This document shows, piece after piece, positions 46,660-58,061 of a stretch of 64,000 nt of DNA. Source of the stretch: Terrirhizobium terrae. Its GTDB lineage: Bacteria > Pseudomonadota > Alphaproteobacteria > Rhizobiales > Rhizobiaceae. Numbering within the stretch: position 1 is the stretch's first letter; each line of letters starts with the position of its first letter. Under the pieces are notes generated by a model, which did not search any database, was not told the DNA's origin, and was given only the letters and a program-made list of their open reading frames with translations. Location: positions 3,571,501 to 3,635,500 of the forward strand of contig NZ_CP104992.1 of NCBI RefSeq assembly GCF_030323265.1, given 5' to 3'. A program made the position numbers and the translations under genes.

Positions 46660-49157
46660 TCAGCCTGCCGACTGGCAGGAGTAAAGGTCGTAGATGCGGA
46701 AGGTCGGCGGAGCCGCCCCGCCTCGCCTGCCGCCTCACTCGGCGTGAAGCGCACGAGCCGGTTTTCGCCAGCCGCAAGGTCGAAGGCATTGTCGGAATAG
46801 CGGCCGGGCGTTTCGCTCTCGATCAGCACGAAGAGCGCAAGCCCGCTCGACTGGACGAGGATGTCGAAAGCACCATCACCAGCCGGAGACACCGAGAATT
46901 CGAGGCCGGGCGGCTCGAGCTCCAGCGCCTTGTAGGTATCCATGACATGGTGCCCTTCCCCGCCCGAGCCGTTCGAGGCGGTGAAGTTCCAGGCGAGCAG
47001 GCAATCCGCGGGGATCCTGTCCGAGGCGATCGTCAGTGCCGTCACGGCCGCATCGGGCCCGCAGACGGCTTCTATGCTTTCGATCGAGTGCCGTTCGCCG
47101 GACAGTGTCAGGAGCGAAGCATTGAGCGTAACGGTCACGTCGTCGAGCGTGTCGTTTACCAGTGACAGGCGAATTTCCTTGCCATCCTCCGACGGAATGG
47201 CAGCCACGGCGACCGGCTGGAAGAAGCGCTTCGCCATGTAATGCAGCACTTTCCAGCCGCCGCCGTAGTCGAGGCTGGACCAGGACGCGACGGGCCATGT
47301 GTCGTTGAGCTGCCAGTAGAGCGTGCCCATGCAATGAGGTTTCAGCGATCGCCAGTAATCGACGGCTGTCCGGATCGCGACGCCCTGCTGGACCTGGCTG
47401 AGATAGACGAAATTGGCGAAATCCGTCGGGAAGCGGAAATTGCGGAACATCGTGCCGGCAATGCGCTCGTTGCCGCCGACATTCTTCTGGTGAAGCTCCA
47501 TCACCGGCGAGGCGATGTTCATGTCCTTCTCCGCCGCATAGGTGCGGATGACGGGCAGCGACGTATAGGACTGGAAGCCGAATTCCGAGCAGAAGCGCGG
47601 ATTGACGTCGCGATAGTGCTCGAACGGCTTGTTCTCGTGCCAGACGGACCAGAAGTGCATGTCGCCGGAACCATCCGCGTGCCAGGCATCGCCATAGTCG
47701 AGATAGCCAGAGGCCGGGCTCGACGGCCACCAGATCGCCTGCGGCACCGATTTCTTCATCGCCCGCTCGATCGTGTGGTTCAGCCGGTCGTAGGAGACGA
47801 GATATCGATCGCGATTGGTACGGGTTTCCTCATACCAGAGGAGCGCCCCGACAAGTTCGTTGTCGCCGCACCAGAGTACGATCGAAGGATGAGAGATCAG
47901 CCGCTTCGTCTGGTATTCGACTTCGTGTTCGACATTCTCGAGGAAATCAGGCGTCGAGGGATAGATGTTGCAGGCGAACTGGAAATCCTGCCAGACCATC
48001 AGGCCGAGCCGGTCGCAGAGGTCGTAGAAGTGGTCGTCCTCGTAGAATCCGCCACCCCAGATGCGGATCATGTTCATGTTGGCGTCGACCGCCGATTGCA
48101 GCAGGTCCTCGGTCTTTTCCGGACTGGACAGCGAGAAGAGCGCATCCGCCGGGATCCAGTTGGCGCCACGGCAGAAGATCTCGCGGCCGTTGATGCGGAA
48201 GGCGAAGCGGCTGCCCGCCGCGTCCTTGTCGGTCAGAAGTTCGACGGTGCGGAAACCGATCTGCCGAGTGATGGTCTCGCTCGGTATCTCGACGGCCAGC
48301 GCATAGAGTGCCTGCGCACCGCTGCCCGCCGGCCACCAGAGTTCCGGCTTTTCGACATGGAAGACATGGGTGATGACATTCTCGCCCGGCCGCATACCGC
48401 AGTCGAGACGCAGGCTTTCATCGCCAAGAGCAAGATGGATCGGCACGACGCCCTGCGCATCGGCAAACAGCGTGATCGCGACGGTCAGGTCGACCGAGCC
48501 GTCATCATGGTGTCTCTGTTCGGTGATGACATGCTCGATGCGCGCCGTATCGAGTCGCTTGAGCGCGATATCGCCATAAAGTCCAAGCGGCGCGATGGCG
48601 ATATTCCAGTCCCAGCCGAAATGGCATTGCGGCTTGCGCAGCATGTTGCCGTCGGGGATCGGGCAGTTCTTGGAAAAAGGGATGTAGAAGGGCTGCTTGG
48701 CCTGACGTTCTGCGCCCGCAGCCGCATTGGAATGAAAGAGAATGCGGATGACGTTCTCGCCGGGCTTCAATGCCTGCGTCACATCCGGCCGGTAGCGGCG
48801 GAAGCAGTTGTCGGCGGAGAGAACGGGCACGTCATTGACGAAGACGATCGCCACCGTGTCAAGATAGGTTATGTCGAGATACCAGCTGCCATCCGGTTCA
48901 TCGATGAAGAAGCTCCGCTCGATCTGCCAGTCCTGATGGGCAACCCATTGGACGTCGTTCTCGTTGCGGCCGAAATACGGGTCGGGAATGATGCCGGCGA
49001 GCTTTAAAGCCGTGTGCACGTCACCGGGAATGGACATGTCCGCTGCGTGGGCACTGTCCGGCGACGACAGGTGCCAGCTCCCGGCGAGATCGATCATGCC
49101 TGTCTCGCTCATGCCTTGCTCAGTCCCAATTGGCTCGCTGATATTTACGATCGTCAT
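46660..49157 (-). CDS. Glycoside hydrolase family 2 beta-mannosidase, frameshifted near the 3' end
   Basis: GH2 beta-mannosidase of about 832 residues. Jelly-roll sugar-binding domain at residues 24-190, immunoglobulin-like domain to about 290, then the TIM barrel with the acid/base Glu in IVLWCGDNELVG and nucleophile Glu in RFCSEFGFQSYTS. It has no signal peptide, so it hydrolyses imported beta-mannosides. One G is missing at 46716-46719; correction gives the ending PPTFRIYDLYSCQSAG and a stop at 46660, 23 bases before the isomerase. As read, it falsely fuses with that gene. Confidence 0.93.
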
Positions 49158-49185
49158 GGATGGCCCCTAAAAATCGAGGAAACAC

Positions 49186-49220
49186 GTCCCTTGTCCCCGG
49201 TCAGGCCGGGGACAAGGGAC
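49186..49220 (-). other. Perfect intercistronic hairpin between ABC ATPase and beta-mannosidase genes
   Basis: GTCCCTTGTCCCCGG and CCGGGGACAAGGGAC pair over 15 bases with a 5-base loop, in the 100-base gap within the operon. No T run follows directly, so it is unlikely to be a full terminator; it may stabilise the upstream mRNA or be a REP-like repeat. Confidence 0.75.
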
Positions 49221-49257
49221 CGGCAGCAGGGAGAGGGGTACATCCCGCCGCAGGTAA

Positions 49258-50363
<1,106 letters not shown>

Positions 50364-50364
<1 letters not shown>

Positions 50365-51314
50365 CAAGGCTTACCCTTTACTGCGCCGGCGGCGATGCCG
50401 CGAACGAACAGCCGGCCGGAAACGAAATAGACGATGAGCGGAACAGCGCCGGTGAGCAGCGTCGCTGCCATGTTGACGTTATATTCCTTCACCCCCTGGA
50501 CGGAGTTGACGATGTTGTTGAGCTGGATCGTCATCGGATAGGTGTCGGGCCGGGTGAAGACGACGCCGAAGAGGAAGTCGTTCCAGATGCCGGTGACCTG
50601 GATGATGATCGCCACGACGAAGATCGGCAGCGACATGGGCAGCATGATGCGGCCGTAGATCTGCCAGAAGCCGGCGCCGTCGATGCGGGCTGCCTTGAAC
50701 AATTCCTCCGGCAGGCCGGCGAAATAGTTGCGGAAGAGCAGCGTCAGGATCGGCATGCCGAAGATCGTGTGGACGATAACGAGGCCGGTCAGCGAGCCGT
50801 AGATGCCGATTTCCCGAAGGATGATGACGATCGGGTAGATCATCACCTGATACGGGATGAAGGCGCCGACGATCAGCACTGCAAAGAACAGTTCCGAACC
50901 CTTGAACCGCCAGTTGGCAAGCGCATAGCCGCTGACCGAGGCGACCGCGATCGACACGACGACGGAAGGCACGAGGATGCGCACCGAGTTCCAGAAACCG
51001 CGCGAAAGACCGTCGCAATTGAGGCCTGTGCAGGCCTGCGACCACGCCTTCACCCAGGGTTCGAAGGTGATTTCCATCGGCGGCGAAAAGATGTTGCCGA
51101 GGCGCACTTCCGGCATGCCCTTGAGCGACGTCACGACCATCACGTAGAGCGGCAATAGATAGTAGAGTGCCGCAAGGCCGAGAATGCCGTAGATCATGAT
51201 GTTGCGGCCGGACAGGACGCGCTTGGGCCTCTTGCCCCGCGGCCCGGATGCAAGCTCGGTCTTGACGGCGTCCATGCCGGCGCCTGTCGCATTGAGAGTG
51301 GAGACGTTAGCCAC
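50364..51314 (-). CDS. Sugar ABC transporter permease (MalG type)
   Basis: Second permease of the CUT1 importer, 316 residues, six helices, with the EAA loop EELFKAARIDGAGFWQIYGR. It starts at GTG 51314, preceded by GGAGG at ideal spacing within the end of the first permease gene. In the raw sequence both permeases are one open frame; this is because one G is missing at 51325-51326. The correct arrangement is an 8-base overlap (GTGGCTAA). Confidence 0.9.
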
Positions 51315-52244
51315 GCTTCTTCCTCCGAATTCGAGATAGGCCCAGGGGATGATGATGATCGCGACCGTGAGCAGCATCATGGTGGAGGCGGCAAAGCCCT
51401 GCCCCAGGTTTTGCGCCTGGAACATGTAGTCGTAGACATATTTCGCCGGCACTTCGGACGCATTGCCCGGGCCGCCGGACGTCTGCGCCACCACGAGATC
51501 GTAGAGCTTGACGATGCCGCTACCGATCAGGACGAGCGTAGTGATGAAGACAGGCCGCATCATCGGGATGACGACGAAGAGATAGGTCCGCCACATCGGG
51601 ATTCCGTCAACGCGTGCGGCCTTCCAGATGTCCTCGTCAATGCCGCGCAGGCCAGCCAGCATCAGGCACATGACGAGCCCTGTCCCCTGCCAGAGACCCG
51701 CGATCAGGATGCCATAGATGACGATGTCGGGATTATAGAGCGGATCGAAGGTGAAGCTCGTCCAGCCGAGCGAGCGGACGATGCCCTGCACGCCGAATTC
51801 AGGATTGAGGATCCACTGCCAGACAAGGCCGGTAACGATGAAGGACAGCGCGAAGGGATAAAGAAAGATCGTGCGGAAGGCGCTTTCGAAGCGGATCTTC
51901 TGGTCCATCAGCGCCGCCAGCACGAAGCCGATCACCAGCGAGAAGATCAGCGAGAGAATGCCGTAGACGAGCAGGTTCTCGATCGAGATCCACCAGCGCG
52001 ACGATGCCCAGAGGCGGTCATACTGGGTCAGTCCGACGAAATTCGCCCGCGGCAGAAGCCTGGAACTGGTGAAGGAATAGACCACGGTCCAGATCGTGCC
52101 GCCGAAGAAGATGACGGTGGCCACGAGGATCATCGGGGTCAGCGCAATCTTGGAATGGAGATTGCGGAAGAGTTGGTTCGGTCGGCCGGATGGGGCTTTG
52201 GGCGGGACGGATGACCGCGCGGGTGACGGCACGGAATTTGCCAT
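51307..52244 (-). CDS. Sugar ABC transporter permease (MalF type), frameshifted at the 3' end
   Basis: First permease of the CUT1 importer, about 312 residues, six helices (ALTPMILVATVIFFGGTIWT first), EAA loop EDIWKAARVDGIPMWRTYLF. Restoring the G missing at 51325-51326 ends the protein EFGRKKRG with TAA at 51309-51307. It follows the binding-protein gene by about 95 bases. The raw fusion of 626 residues to the MalG-type permease is an artefact. Confidence 0.92.
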
Positions 52245-52339
52245 GGTTCCTCCTCGATCGGCATGCGGCGGGCGCAGGCTTTCCTGCTGGCCCCGATCAC
52301 TCGGGGCCAGTGCGGTTCATGATCGTGATGGGGCGGGTA

Positions 52340-53572
52340 TCAGTCCGCCGAGCCGATGATCGAGGCGAAGCGCTCCTGCGCCTGTTCCGGCGTCATCGAT
52401 TCATTGGCGAAGAACTCGGCCATCAGGTCCTCCTTCTGCTTCTGCGTATCGGCAGAAACGAGCTGGTCGGTGCTGATCGCAGTGCTGCCGTTGGATATGA
52501 TCTCGATGCCCTTCTTCATGCAGTCATTGGCGGCTGCAAGATCGACGTCGCTGCGGATCGGAACCGAGCCTTTCTTGAGGTTGAATGCGACCTGAACCTT
52601 GGGATCGACAATCGTTTCGGCCAGCACTTCCTGCGCCTTCGACTTTTCCTCGTCGTCGAGAAGCGGGAAGTAGATGGCGTCGCCGCCGGTGGTCAGGGTC
52701 TGGTTCAGGCCGAGGCCCGGAAGGCAGCTATATTCCTTGCCGGCGGTCTGTCCCGCCTGCTGGAACTCGCCCTGCGCCCAGTCACCCATGATCTGCCCGC
52801 CGGCCTTGCCGGTGATGACCAGATTGGTGGCCTGGTTCCAGTCCTGTACGTTAGAGCCCTTGGCGAGCTTTCGTGCATCGTCGGCTGCCGCGAAGATCTT
52901 GGCGATCTCCGGTCCGGCAGCTGTCTCCTCGTCCTTGTCCTTGTAGACCTTGTTGTAGAGGTCCGTGCCACCGAGCGAGATGACCAGCGTGTCGAACAGG
53001 CCGTTCACCTGGAAGGCCGAGCCACCGACCGCGAGCGGCTGAATGCCGGCCTCTCTCAGCTTCGGACCGGCCGCGACGAACTCGTTCCAGTCCTTCGGCA
53101 CCGGCACGCCGGCCTTTTCGAAGGCGGCATTGGAAAGCCACAGCCACTGCCAGGAATGAATATTGACCGGCGCGCAATAAATCTTGCCCTCGAAGGTGCA
53201 GCTGTCGAGCAGGCTTACCGGCTTGATGACGTCCTTCCACTTGCCTTTCTCGGCCACGTCGGTCAGGTCGCGCATCAGCCCTTCCTGAACCAGTTCCTCG
53301 GCCTGGCGGCCGTGGTTGAACTGTGTGGCGCCCATCGGATCACCACCGGTGATGCGGCTGATCATGATCGGCCGCGCCGTGCTGCCGGATCCGGCGATCG
53401 CGCCGTCGATCCATTTGTTGCCGGTGGCATCGAACGCTGTTGCCAATTCCTTGACCGCCGCGGCTTCGCCTCCCGACGTCCACCAATGCGTGACTTCTAA
53501 GTCTGCGGCTTGCGTGATGCACGGCAGTGCCACGGTGGCAGCCATTACAGCTGCAAAAGCACGAAATCCCAT
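52340..53572 (-). CDS. Sugar ABC transporter substrate-binding protein
   Basis: Periplasmic solute-binding protein of the CUT1 (family 1) type, 410 residues, with a signal peptide to about residue 22 (FAAVMAATVALPCITQAADL). The mature part shows VTHWWTSGGEAAAVKELATA and GQIMGDWAQGEFQQAGQTAG, seen in rhizobial sugar-binding proteins. First gene of the operon that runs to the aldo-keto reductase; an LacI-type operator (53588-53601) lies 16 bases before its start. The hydrolases in the operon suggest mannose- or xylose-containing oligosaccharides as ligand. Confidence 0.93.
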   Translation of the reverse strand: MGFRAFAAVMAATVALPCITQAADLEVTHWWTSGGEAAAVKELATAFDATGNKWIDGAIAGSGSTARPIMISRITGGDPMGATQFNHGRQAEELVQEGLMRDLTDVAEKGKWKDVIKPVSLLDSCTFEGKIYCAPVNIHSWQWLWLSNAAFEKAGVPVPKDWNEFVAAGPKLREAGIQPLAVGGSAFQVNGLFDTLVISLGGTDLYNKVYKDKDEETAAGPEIAKIFAAADDARKLAKGSNVQDWNQATNLVITGKAGGQIMGDWAQGEFQQAGQTAGKEYSCLPGLGLNQTLTTGGDAIYFPLLDDEEKSKAQEVLAETIVDPKVQVAFNLKKGSVPIRSDVDLAAANDCMKKGIEIISNGSTAISTDQLVSADTQKQKEDLMAEFFANESMTPEQAQERFASIIGSAD

Positions 53573-53587
53573 GAGTCTCCTCCCTCA

Positions 53588-53601
53588 CTGAAACGTTGCA
53601 G
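53588..53601. promoter_or_regulatory. LacI-type operator before the sugar importer operon
   Basis: CTGAAACGTTGCAG is a near-perfect dyad around a central CG, the usual shape of LacI-family operators. It is 12/13 identical, in inverted sense, to the site at 53851-53864. Confidence 0.7.
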
Positions 53602-53640
53602 TAAAAAGCTAGGGCAAAGATTGTTGGGTGGCAACCCCAC

Positions 53641-53856
53641 ATGGTTGAAATATCAACTCACAACAATGATGCGCAACCAAAGGTCGAGTTCGAATGGCGC
53701 GATGGGAGGATAATATTTCCACGATTTCGGGATATGGATCGATCCATAGAATCTTTTATTTTGCAGTGCAAAAAATATGTGCATCTGCGTAATCCCAACG
53801 ATTGGTTGTGTACACGCTCAAATATCGTAAAAAAGGCGCTTGAAATTTACCTGTAA
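53641..53856 (+). CDS. Possible small AT-rich ORF between two operators
   Basis: A 71-codon frame (MVEISTHNNDAQPKVEFEWR ... VKKALEIYL) in AT-rich DNA, where stop codons are frequent, within the space between the LacI-regulated operon and lacI gene. Codon use (ATA, TTT, AAA, TTG) is unlike its neighbours and no good ribosome site is present. The second operator overlaps its end. It may be chance or a foreign remnant; function cannot be suggested. Confidence 0.25.
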   Translation: MVEISTHNNDAQPKVEFEWRDGRIIFPRFRDMDRSIESFILQCKKYVHLRNPNDWLCTRSNIVKKALEIYL

Positions 53857-53864
53857 CGTTTCAG
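53851..53864. promoter_or_regulatory. LacI-type operator before the lacI gene
   Basis: CTGTAACGTTTCAG, a dyad around central CG, 69 bases before the regulator start. Together with the site at 53588 it suggests control of both divergent transcripts, possibly by looping over about 263 bases. Confidence 0.65.
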
Positions 53865-53932
53865 ATTTTTACCGTATGTAGCGATATCGAGCATGACGAG
53901 CTAAACAGGCGCATTTCAGTGCGAGCGGCACG

Positions 53933-54976
53933 ATGGACGAGAAAACCAAAAGAATCCCGGCGACGGCACCAGCCGAGCGCCCTACCCTGAAGACGATCGC
54001 TTACATGACCGGGCTCGGTATCACGACCGTGTCGCGCGCCTTGAAGGATGCCCCCGACATAGGCTCCGACACCAAGGAGCGTGTTCGCCTCGTCGCCCGC
54101 CAACTCGGCTACCAGCCGAACCGCGCCGGTGTGCGCCTGCGAACCGGCAAGACGAATGTCATCGCGTTGGTCCTCTCTATAGAGCAGGAGCTGATGGGTT
54201 TCACCAACCAACTGGTTCAGGGCATTACGGAAGTTCTGGGCGGCACGCAGTATCACCTTGTGGTGACGCCGCATTCCTTCGAGAAGGACCCGATGGTGCC
54301 GATCCGCTATATTCTCGACACGGGGTCGGCCGACGGTGTGATCATCTCGCGTATCGAACCGGAGGATCCGCGCGTGCGGCTGATGACGGAACGGAACCTG
54401 CCCTTCGTCACCCATGGTCGCACGGACATGGGGCTCGCCCATCCATTCCACGACTTCGACAATGAGGCCTATGCCTATCAGGCGGTGGAGCAACTGGTGA
54501 AGCGCGGCCGCAAGCGCATCGCGCTGCTCGCGCCCCAGAGCCGTTTTTCCTATCACATCCATAGCCGTATCGGTTTCGAGCGCGGTCTCGTCGATTTTAA
54601 GGCGACGGAAGTTTCGATGGGACGGACGACGACCGAGACCTCGCTCGACGAGATAAGGGCTTATGCCGAGCGGATGTCCCGCCTGCCCGAGCCGCCCGAT
54701 GGGATCATATCCCTCAGCGGTTCATCCTCGATCGCGATGATTGCAGGGATCGAAGCGGCCGGCCGCAAGGTTGGCCAGGACGTCGATCTCGTCTCCAAGC
54801 AATCGGCGGAATTCCTGAACTGGATACGTCCGGAAATCCTGACGGTGACCGAAGATGTGCGCCATGCCGGCCGCGAACTCGCCAAGGCGGTACTGGCAAG
54901 AATCGACGGTGTCGCGCCGGAAATGCTGCAGAGCATGGACGGGCCGTCATGGTCGGTGATCGGGCCGAGGGGGTGA
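53933..54976 (+). CDS. LacI family transcriptional regulator
   Basis: A 347-residue repressor. The LacI helix-turn-helix is at residues 18-65 (PTLKTIAYMTGLGITTVSRA then RLVARQLGYQPNRAGVRL), with the hinge helix after it, followed by a periplasmic-binding-like sensor domain (IALVLSIEQELMGFTNQLVQ). It is divergent from the glycan importer/hydrolase operon and two matching dyads lie between, so it most likely represses that operon until a sugar ligand binds. Confidence 0.94.
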   Translation: MDEKTKRIPATAPAERPTLKTIAYMTGLGITTVSRALKDAPDIGSDTKERVRLVARQLGYQPNRAGVRLRTGKTNVIALVLSIEQELMGFTNQLVQGITEVLGGTQYHLVVTPHSFEKDPMVPIRYILDTGSADGVIISRIEPEDPRVRLMTERNLPFVTHGRTDMGLAHPFHDFDNEAYAYQAVEQLVKRGRKRIALLAPQSRFSYHIHSRIGFERGLVDFKATEVSMGRTTTETSLDEIRAYAERMSRLPEPPDGIISLSGSSSIAMIAGIEAAGRKVGQDVDLVSKQSAEFLNWIRPEILTVTEDVRHAGRELAKAVLARIDGVAPEMLQSMDGPSWSVIGPRG

Positions 54977-55182
54977 CTGCACGGGACCTGTGTTGCTGCT
55001 CCACGTCACGCAACAAGCCGGCAAGGCCGTCTACCAGAGACCGGCGCAATGCAACGCCTTCGATAATCGATGCTACGCGAGAAGGAGAGCGGCGTTTAAG
55101 CCCGGAAGCCCCTGCCGCAATGGTTGCAAGCCTGAAGAAAGGTTGCCACCTCAAAATGCGGGAAATTTGGGAGACCGATCTT

Positions 55183-55782
55183 ATGCTCATAGTGGGTGAT
55201 AGAAATTTTAGCGCGCAGGCACACCAGTCATCCCTGCGTGTGCAAGGGGAAACAACGTATTTCGATCTGCACCAGAGAGAGCTCGCTTTCGCCCTCGATC
55301 CTGCCGAGTTGTCGAATAGTGCCAGGTTGCAGAGAGCAGGGCTCAAGGAGGAGCGTTTCTCCATGGAGGATCATGGCATCGTTCTCGACCAGAAGGCTGA
55401 GAATACATGGCTCGTCGAGAAATCGGGTGTCGATTTCGGTGAGAAGTTCCTGAAACTTTCGGAGATGACGATTGCAGAGCGCCTTCGTTTTTTCTTCCTC
55501 GAGGACAGGGAAATGACCGAAGACGACCTCAAGGCGATGAGCGAAAAGGATCGGCAAGCCATCGAAGACCAAATCCGCCACATGATCATGGCGGCGCTGG
55601 GCTGGGATGACGACGAGTACGACGCGGCCTTCGGAAAATACCTGTCTTCGCAAGGCGAAGCGGGATCTACAGGGCAAGCGGGCGGTGGTGACTCGCCAGA
55701 CAATCTCGGTCAAATCGACGCGGATCCGATGCTCGCACTACTGGCCGGTACGCAGGTATCCACCGACCACGACGACACGTAA
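55183..55782 (+). CDS. Hypothetical protein
   Basis: A soluble acidic protein of about 199 residues. No signal peptide or membrane span is seen; there are helices such as GEKFLKLSEMTIAERLRFFF and SEKDRQAIEDQIRHMIMAAL, and a disordered Gly/Asp-rich tail. The start is uncertain: ATG 55183 has GGGAG nine bases upstream; ATG 55156 and 55120 are in frame but lack a good site. It follows lacI and is convergent with the MBL-fold gene. Not recognised. Confidence 0.65.
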   Translation: MLIVGDRNFSAQAHQSSLRVQGETTYFDLHQRELAFALDPAELSNSARLQRAGLKEERFSMEDHGIVLDQKAENTWLVEKSGVDFGEKFLKLSEMTIAERLRFFFLEDREMTEDDLKAMSEKDRQAIEDQIRHMIMAALGWDDDEYDAAFGKYLSSQGEAGSTGQAGGGDSPDNLGQIDADPMLALLAGTQVSTDHDDT

Positions 55783-55783
55783 G

Positions 55784-56680
55784 CTAGAGCGGGATGACCA
55801 GGCCGTCGCGCCCGACGATCAGTTCGCCTGCGTAGGTTTCGGCCAATGCGCGCCGCCAGTCATCCTCGGTGAAATTCGGATCGTCGGCGGGAATGAGGTG
55901 ATTGAGCGCCAGCCGCTCAACACCTGCGTCCGTCGCTATACGCCCCGCATCGGCTCCAAATGTGTGGGATGCGACTAGGTGCTCGCGCAGCCGCGCACCG
56001 TTGCCGGTGCGCGCGACCAGACTGTCAATCCCGGCCGGCAGCATTGCCTCGTGTACCAGGAGGTCGGCGCCGAGGGCGAAATCGGCCAGCGGCGGAAAAT
56101 AGGCGGTATCCGACGAGAAGACGACGGATCGGCTGCCGGCCTTAAATTTCAGCGCGAAGCATTCAGTCACCGGCGGGTGATCAACGCGCAGCGCCTCGAC
56201 CTCGACACCATCGAGATCAGCCACCCTGCCCGGTCCGTATTCGCGGATGATTACCAGATCGGTGAGAACCGGGCGGCCCTCGTCGTCGATTCGGGTTTCG
56301 ATGTCATAGGCGAGCGAGGCGAGAAAACCCTGCCAGAGCGCCCCGATGCCGGGCGGCCCATAGACGGTGACAGTGTGAGCGAGCCCGGATGTCCATGCGG
56401 TGTGGATCAGCGGGCCGAGTTCGAGCACATGGTCGGAATGCAGGTGGGTGATGAAGATGAGGTCGAGTTCGCGAAGCGTCATGCCGGCTTCCACGAGGCC
56501 CCGCGTTACGCCAAGGCCGCAATCGACGACGATGCGCCGACCGGCAAGGTCGAGCAGCATCGAGGTCGGGGATGGGCCGCCCGGCCGGATAGCCGGGCCG
56601 CCCTTCGATCCGAGAAGGACCAGCCGATCAGGCAAAATCGGCAAGGCCGCTGCCCCAGGGGCCGTGATGCTTGTCGACAC
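55784..56680 (-). CDS. MBL-fold metallohydrolase
   Basis: Metallo-beta-lactamase fold hydrolase of about 298 residues. The zinc motif FITHLHSDHVLELGPL (HxHxDH) is intact, followed by FSSDTAYFPP (metal-bridging Asp) and LNHLIPADDP (final His). The pattern resembles the RNase Z / arylsulfatase AtsA branch. As drawn it overlaps gnd by 53 bases; TTG 56635 would reduce this to 8 bases (TTGCCTGA) and still keep all conserved residues, and is a good alternative. Substrate unknown. Confidence 0.85.
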   Translation of the reverse strand: MSTSITAPGAAALPILPDRLVLLGSKGGPAIRPGGPSPTSMLLDLAGRRIVVDCGLGVTRGLVEAGMTLRELDLIFITHLHSDHVLELGPLIHTAWTSGLAHTVTVYGPPGIGALWQGFLASLAYDIETRIDDEGRPVLTDLVIIREYGPGRVADLDGVEVEALRVDHPPVTECFALKFKAGSRSVVFSSDTAYFPPLADFALGADLLVHEAMLPAGIDSLVARTGNGARLREHLVASHTFGADAGRIATDAGVERLALNHLIPADDPNFTEDDWRRALAETYAGELIVGRDGLVIPL

Positions 56681-58061
56681 CGTCCAGACGATCGAAGCCG
56701 TGGGCGCCGAAGAAGTCGCGCTGCGCCTGGATCAGGTTTGCCGTGCCCCTGCCCCGACGGTAGGCATCGAAATAGTTCAGCGCGGAAGCAAGTGCCGGAA
56801 CCGGAAGGCCGTTCAAGGCCGCATAGGAGACGATGCGGCGCAGCGGAGCGTCTGTGTCCTTTACCATCTGCGAGAAGGCCGGGGTGACGATGAGATTGGC
56901 CACCTTCGGATCCTTGGTGAAGGCCGAGGTAATCTCGTCGAGGAACTGCGAGCGGATGATGCAGCCGTCGCGCCAGATCTTGGCGATGGTCGGCATCGGC
57001 AAGTTCCAGTCGAATTCCTTCGACGCTGCGGCCATGACTGCAAAGCCCTGCGCATAGGCGCCGATTTTTGCGGCGAGAAGCGCGAGCTCCAGATCGGCGA
57101 GGAAGGCCATGCCGTCCTTCGGCTTTTCCGGGGTGACCGGCTTGCCGAAGATCTTTTCGGCGGCTTCACGCTCGGTCTTCAGCGACGACAGGACGCGGCC
57201 GGCGACGGCCGCCTCGATTGCCGTTGCGGCGACGCCCATGTTCTGGGCCTCGATGACCGACCACTTGCCGGTGCCCTTCTGGCCGGCGGAATCGACGATC
57301 ACGTCGACCATCGGCTTCTTGGAGATCGGATCGACTGCCTTCAGCACCTTCTCGCTGATCTCGATCAGGTAGGAATTCAGACGCCCGCCGTTCCAGCGTC
57401 CGAAGACATCACCGATTTCCGATGCGCTCATTCCCATACCGTCGCGCAGGATGCCGTAGATTTCGGCGATCATCTGCATGTCGGCATATTCGATGCCGTT
57501 ATGGATGGTCTTGACGAAGTGGCCGGCACCGTTCGGGCCAAGCCAGTCGACGCAGGGCTCGCCGTTGAATTTCGCCGAGATCGAGGTCAGCACCTTCTCG
57601 ACGCGCTTCCAGCTGTCTTCCGAGCCGCCGACCATGATCGACGGTCCGTGACGTGCACCTTCTTCGCCGCCGGAAACGCCCATGCCGATGAAGGTCAGGT
57701 CGCTGTTTTCCAGGCTCTCGAAGCGGCGCATCGTGTCACGGAAATTGGCATTGCCCGCGTCGATCATGATGTCGCCGGAAGAAAGGTAAGGCTTCAGCAG
57801 TTCCATCTGCTGGTCGACCGGTTCGCCGGCCTTGATCATGATGATGATCGGCCGCGGCGGACGGATGGCCTTGATGAAGTCTTCCAGCGTCTCGCAGGGA
57901 ATGATCTGGCCCTGCAGTTCGCCGGCATCCGCATAGAATTTCTTGGTGACTTCGGGCGTGCGGTTGAAGACCGCGATCTTGTTGCCTTTTTCGGCAATAT
58001 TGAGGGAAAGGTTGGCGCCCATGACGCCAAGACCGATTAGGCCGATTTCTGCCTGTTCCAC
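56628..58061 (-). CDS. gnd: 6-phosphogluconate dehydrogenase (NADP+, decarboxylating)
   Basis: Oxidises 6-phosphogluconate to ribulose 5-phosphate, CO2 and NADPH in the pentose phosphate pathway. The 477-residue protein shows the Rossmann motif GLIGLGVMGANLSLNIAEKG, catalytic FVKTIHNGIEYADMQMIAE with the proton-transfer Lys, and a full C-terminal helical domain. GTG 58061 is chosen with GGAGG upstream; the frame extends a little further but without conserved residues. Confidence 0.96.
   Translation of the reverse strand: MEQAEIGLIGLGVMGANLSLNIAEKGNKIAVFNRTPEVTKKFYADAGELQGQIIPCETLEDFIKAIRPPRPIIIMIKAGEPVDQQMELLKPYLSSGDIMIDAGNANFRDTMRRFESLENSDLTFIGMGVSGGEEGARHGPSIMVGGSEDSWKRVEKVLTSISAKFNGEPCVDWLGPNGAGHFVKTIHNGIEYADMQMIAEIYGILRDGMGMSASEIGDVFGRWNGGRLNSYLIEISEKVLKAVDPISKKPMVDVIVDSAGQKGTGKWSVIEAQNMGVAATAIEAAVAGRVLSSLKTEREAAEKIFGKPVTPEKPKDGMAFLADLELALLAAKIGAYAQGFAVMAAASKEFDWNLPMPTIAKIWRDGCIIRSQFLDEITSAFTKDPKVANLIVTPAFSQMVKDTDAPLRRIVSYAALNGLPVPALASALNYFDAYRRGRGTANLIQAQRDFFGAHGFDRLDGVDKHHGPWGSGLADFA

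Noticed and set aside
47241..49007. 588-codon open frame antisense to the beta-mannosidase
   Set aside because: Shadow of a strongly supported GH2 gene; no ribosome site or domain.
45873..49157. A bifunctional beta-mannosidase-isomerase protein
   Set aside because: The fusion depends on one missing G near 46717; correction gives a normal stop and a separate downstream gene with its own ribosome site.
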